Below are positions 63,101-64,000 of a stretch of DNA of 64,000 bases, one piece after another. Source of the DNA: Membranipora membranacea (lineage: Eukaryota; Bryozoa; Gymnolaemata; Cheilostomatida; Membraniporidae); the NCBI GenBank assembly GCA_914767715.1, contig OU612075.1:16428001-16492000 (forward strand). The letters run 5' to 3'. Within the stretch, counting starts at the first letter, position 1. The number at the start of each line of letters is the position of its first letter. Under the pieces are notes generated by a model, which worked only from the letters and a program-made list of their open reading frames with translations, had not been told where the DNA came from and made no database searches. The position numbers and the translations under genes are program-made.

Positions 63101-64000
63101 ATGATAAAGGAGCCTTCTCTTATCGTGGTCTTCGACTATGTCAAGAACCTCGTCACTGAGGTGTGGAGATATGACAGATTCATCATGGACAGAATTTGAA
63201 AAACACACACCTTTATTCATACATACAGCTTGGTGAATGTCACCACATTCTCTACCACTACAATGCCTGCCAACAAAACCAGGCATGCAGAGGCAGTGGT
63301 ATGAGCCAGGAGTATTTTCACATAAAGCACCATTTTGGCAGGGATTTCTCTCCCCACACTCGTTTAAATCAGCTTCACAATGCATCCCAATGAAACCAGG
63401 TTCACAAATACAACTATAGCCAGCCACATTGTCACGACATAGCGCACCATTTAAGCAGGGATGACTGAGACATTCGTTTACTTCAATACTACATCGATGA
63501 CCAGCAAACCCTTCTTCACAGCTACATTCAAATCCGTTCACCAAGTCCGAGCAGGTTCCTTCATGTTCACACGGAGCATCAACACAGTCATCTATGTTAG
63601 ACGTGCAAAGTCGACCACTGAACCCTTTACTACAGACACAGTAAAATGAGTTAATCCTTTCAATGCAAGACCCATTGTTAAGGCAGGGGTGACTGTCACA
63701 CTCTTGTACTTCCACCTCACAGTATTCACCAAGCCATCCCGGGGGGCACTTGCAGCTGAAAGCAGCAACACCGTCAATACAAGTAGCTCCATGCTGACAT
63801 CTTTCATGGTTACAATCATCAATATCATGCTGACATAGACGACCTGCATAGCCATCAGTGCATTGACAATGGTAGCTATTTATCCCATCAACACACATAC
63901 CATCATGTGCACATTGATGTCCAGAGCAGTCATTGATGTTCTCGTTACAAAATTGGCCAGTAAATCCATCTTGACAGTCACAGGTCAGCTTGTTACTGTC
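39143..64000 (-). CDS. Giant EGF-repeat type I transmembrane protein, 5' end outside window, 3' end unresolved
   Basis: Exons: 59983-64000 (runs off the right edge), 59534-59723, 58999-59213, 58266-58410, 54287-54383, 53664-53831, 52550-52609, 51327-51480, 50654-50881, 50155-50267, 48676-48864, 46580-46789, 45979-46110, 44970-45114, 44353-44529, 43063-43227, 42214-42394, 41007-41206, 40683-40791, 40032-40098, then probably 39208-39274 and 39143-39174. Every junction is phase-consistent. The product has about 56 EGF domains in the window, most of calcium-binding type (D-I-D/N-E-C). After the last EGF comes a transmembrane helix ([20 protein letters not shown]), then RRRKHAW as stop-transfer and a short tail. 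If the 40032 donor is not used, a stop follows at 39945. No LNR, ankyrin, DSL or laminin-G domain is present, so it is neither a canonical Notch, Delta nor Crumbs. Likely a cell-surface adhesion or signalling receptor (inference). Confidence 0.9.
40683..40791 (-). CDS. Transmembrane exon of the EGF-repeat receptor
   Basis: This 109-bp exon alone carries the membrane span. It starts [11 protein letters not shown], continues with about 24 hydrophobic residues and ends ILDR. The codon completed by the next exon adds Arg, giving ILDRRRK, a classic positive-inside stop-transfer. The phase is 1 on entry and 2 on exit, matching both neighbours, which links the EGF array to the tail with good certainty. 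Confidence 0.88.
41389..41766. repeat. 13-bp minisatellite, about 29 copies
   Basis: ATGTACCCCTGTC is repeated head-to-tail with almost no variation, then degenerates into two ATGCAGCCAAG-type units up to about 41815. It lies in an intron of the EGF gene. A 13-bp unit shifts frame each copy, so all three plus frames read the same 13-residue peptide; this is a repeat property, not evidence of a gene. Confidence 0.97.
45721..45790. repeat. TTTTTTACAT tandem array
   Basis: Five or so 10-bp units of TTTTTTACAT pass into three GTTTACAGTT units. Low-complexity intronic sequence of the EGF gene. Confidence 0.85.
46190..46441 (+). mobile_element. GCTCACTC-rich MITE, copy 3 (full length)
   Basis: The element begins TTACCCTGTGGGGTCTTTCA with ATTAGAAA next, and ends with the reverse complement TTTCTAATTGAAAGACCCC then AGGGTA. 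Its interior contains several GCTCACTCA/TGAGTGAGC motifs. It is about 252 bp, non-coding, in an intron of the EGF gene. It defines the family together with 10528-10683 and 14975-15166. Confidence 0.8.
48153..48508. mobile_element. 356-bp foldback element, copy 1
   Basis: The left arm starts TTATGCTTGGTTCACATTGT and the right arm ends with its reverse complement. The arms of about 160 bp are made partly of a 13-bp unit, GATAGCCATCCCA, in several copies. There is no coding sequence. TA at each end could be the duplicated target of a Tc1/mariner-like insertion. It is closely similar to 52829-53188. Confidence 0.85.
52440..52530. repeat. Purine-rich tract with G run
   Basis: A G run of about 14 at 52459-52472 is followed by GGA/GAG-rich sequence, just outside the short exon at 52550-52609. 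The run length is probably uncertain in the assembly. Confidence 0.8.
52829..53188. mobile_element. 360-bp foldback element, copy 2
   Basis: Same family as 48153-48508: ends TTATGCTCGGTTCACATTG and its reverse complement, the same GATAGCCATCCCA units and the same central block with CCCAGACGGACCCAGACAG. It differs by a longer unpaired centre and fewer 13-bp units in the left arm. Intronic in the EGF gene. Confidence 0.85.
55501..56316 (+). mobile_element. 5'-truncated non-LTR retrotransposon, C-terminal reverse transcriptase
   Basis: The frame begins at the RT catalytic box ([10 protein letters not shown]) and continues through the thumb region ([40 protein letters not shown]) to a stop at 56316. 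Motifs A and B are absent, so only the 3' part was inserted or survives. A T run (56438-56447) and an A run (56489-56500) lie downstream. It sits antisense in an EGF-gene intron and differs from the 5078-6249 fragment, so at least two LINE families are present. Confidence 0.85.
57444..57977. mobile_element. Large foldback element, ~135-bp arms
   Basis: The left arm (57444-57582) contains GGAAGTTATGGCCTCTCAAA; its reverse complement is in the right arm (57840-57977), with high identity across the whole arm. The 257-bp interior includes a tRNA-like sequence described separately. Located in the EGF-gene intron between 58266 and 54383. Confidence 0.85.
57712..57775 (-). other. tRNA-like sequence with A and B boxes (SINE-type), not a clear functional tRNA
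   Basis: On the minus strand TGGCGTGATGGTAGAG fits the Pol III A box and, about 30 nt later, GGTTCGATTCC fits the B box exactly. I could not pair a convincing acceptor or anticodon stem, so a tRNA-derived SINE fragment or a tRNA pseudogene is more likely than a working tRNA gene. Confidence 0.55.
58806..58935. repeat. 20-bp minisatellite (ACAGCTGGTACTGGTACTGG)
   Basis: About six units, some slightly diverged, lie in an intron of the EGF gene just 3' (minus strand) of the exon 58999-59213. The apparent TGTG peptide on the plus strand is a repeat artefact. Confidence 0.9.
62881..63200 (-). other. ~105-residue insertion inside one EGF repeat
   Basis: Between the [10 protein letters not shown] half and the [14 protein letters not shown] half of one EGF domain, the reading frame stays open through a non-EGF segment without cysteines. 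It includes several dibasic sites (DKRR, DKRK, YGKR, VKRG, VKRN) and one N-x-S/T site (NRS). It is in the same exon and frame, so it is part of the protein unless it is an unspliced intron; no good donor/acceptor pair was noticed. Confidence 0.7.

Noticed and set aside
39143-64000. Identification of the EGF gene as Notch, Delta/Jagged or Crumbs
   Set aside because: No LNR, ankyrin, DSL or laminin-G domains among the exons found; EGF repeats alone are not diagnostic.

Overview
This is animal (metazoan) nuclear DNA, most likely from an invertebrate. Coding exons are short, split by GT-AG introns and joined by consistent reading phases. The gene families (EGF-repeat receptor, voltage-gated K+ channel, eukaryotic-type PPAT, FAM194-domain protein) are animal ones, and the non-coding DNA is AT-rich and full of small palindromic elements, minisatellites and LINE remnants. 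I cannot name the species from sequence alone. All gene models were built by hand from translation, splice sites and phase.

Layout from left to right. (1) 793-2438, minus: first four coding exons of PPAT (amidophosphoribosyltransferase); the rest lies beyond the left edge. (2) 3247-8799, plus, head-to-head with PPAT: a complete seven-exon gene for a 374-residue TIR-STING fusion. It has an N-terminal TIR domain joined directly to a STING cyclic-dinucleotide-binding domain, with no transmembrane bundle and no TBK1/IRF3 tail. This is the standout of the window. (3) 11095-26863, minus: a large gene with a FAM194 domain (C3orf20/ERICH6-like), about 20 exons, with an ambiguous 3' end (two possible last-exon arrangements). 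(4) 29501-33580, plus: a complete five-exon voltage-gated K+ channel of the zinc-T1 (Shab/Shaw/Shal) type. (5) 35338-36798, minus: a small secreted cysteine-rich protein with a coiled coil and Thr-rich tail. (6) about 39143-64000, minus: a giant type I membrane protein with about 56 EGF repeats in the window, a transmembrane helix and a short basic tail. About 32 of its repeats sit in one uninterrupted exon of more than 4 kb that runs off the right edge.

The genes do not form one pathway. TIR-STING is a candidate innate-immune receptor/effector: in the established STING family the C-terminal domain binds cyclic dinucleotides, and in bacterial TIR-STING binding switches on NAD+ cleavage by the TIR. 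PPAT and TIR-STING share an 808-bp intergenic region that could act as a bidirectional promoter. Mobile DNA is confined to introns and gaps: two broken reverse-transcriptase fragments, two copies of a 355-bp foldback element, three copies of a GCTCACTC-rich MITE, a foldback enclosing a tRNA-like sequence, and several tandem arrays.
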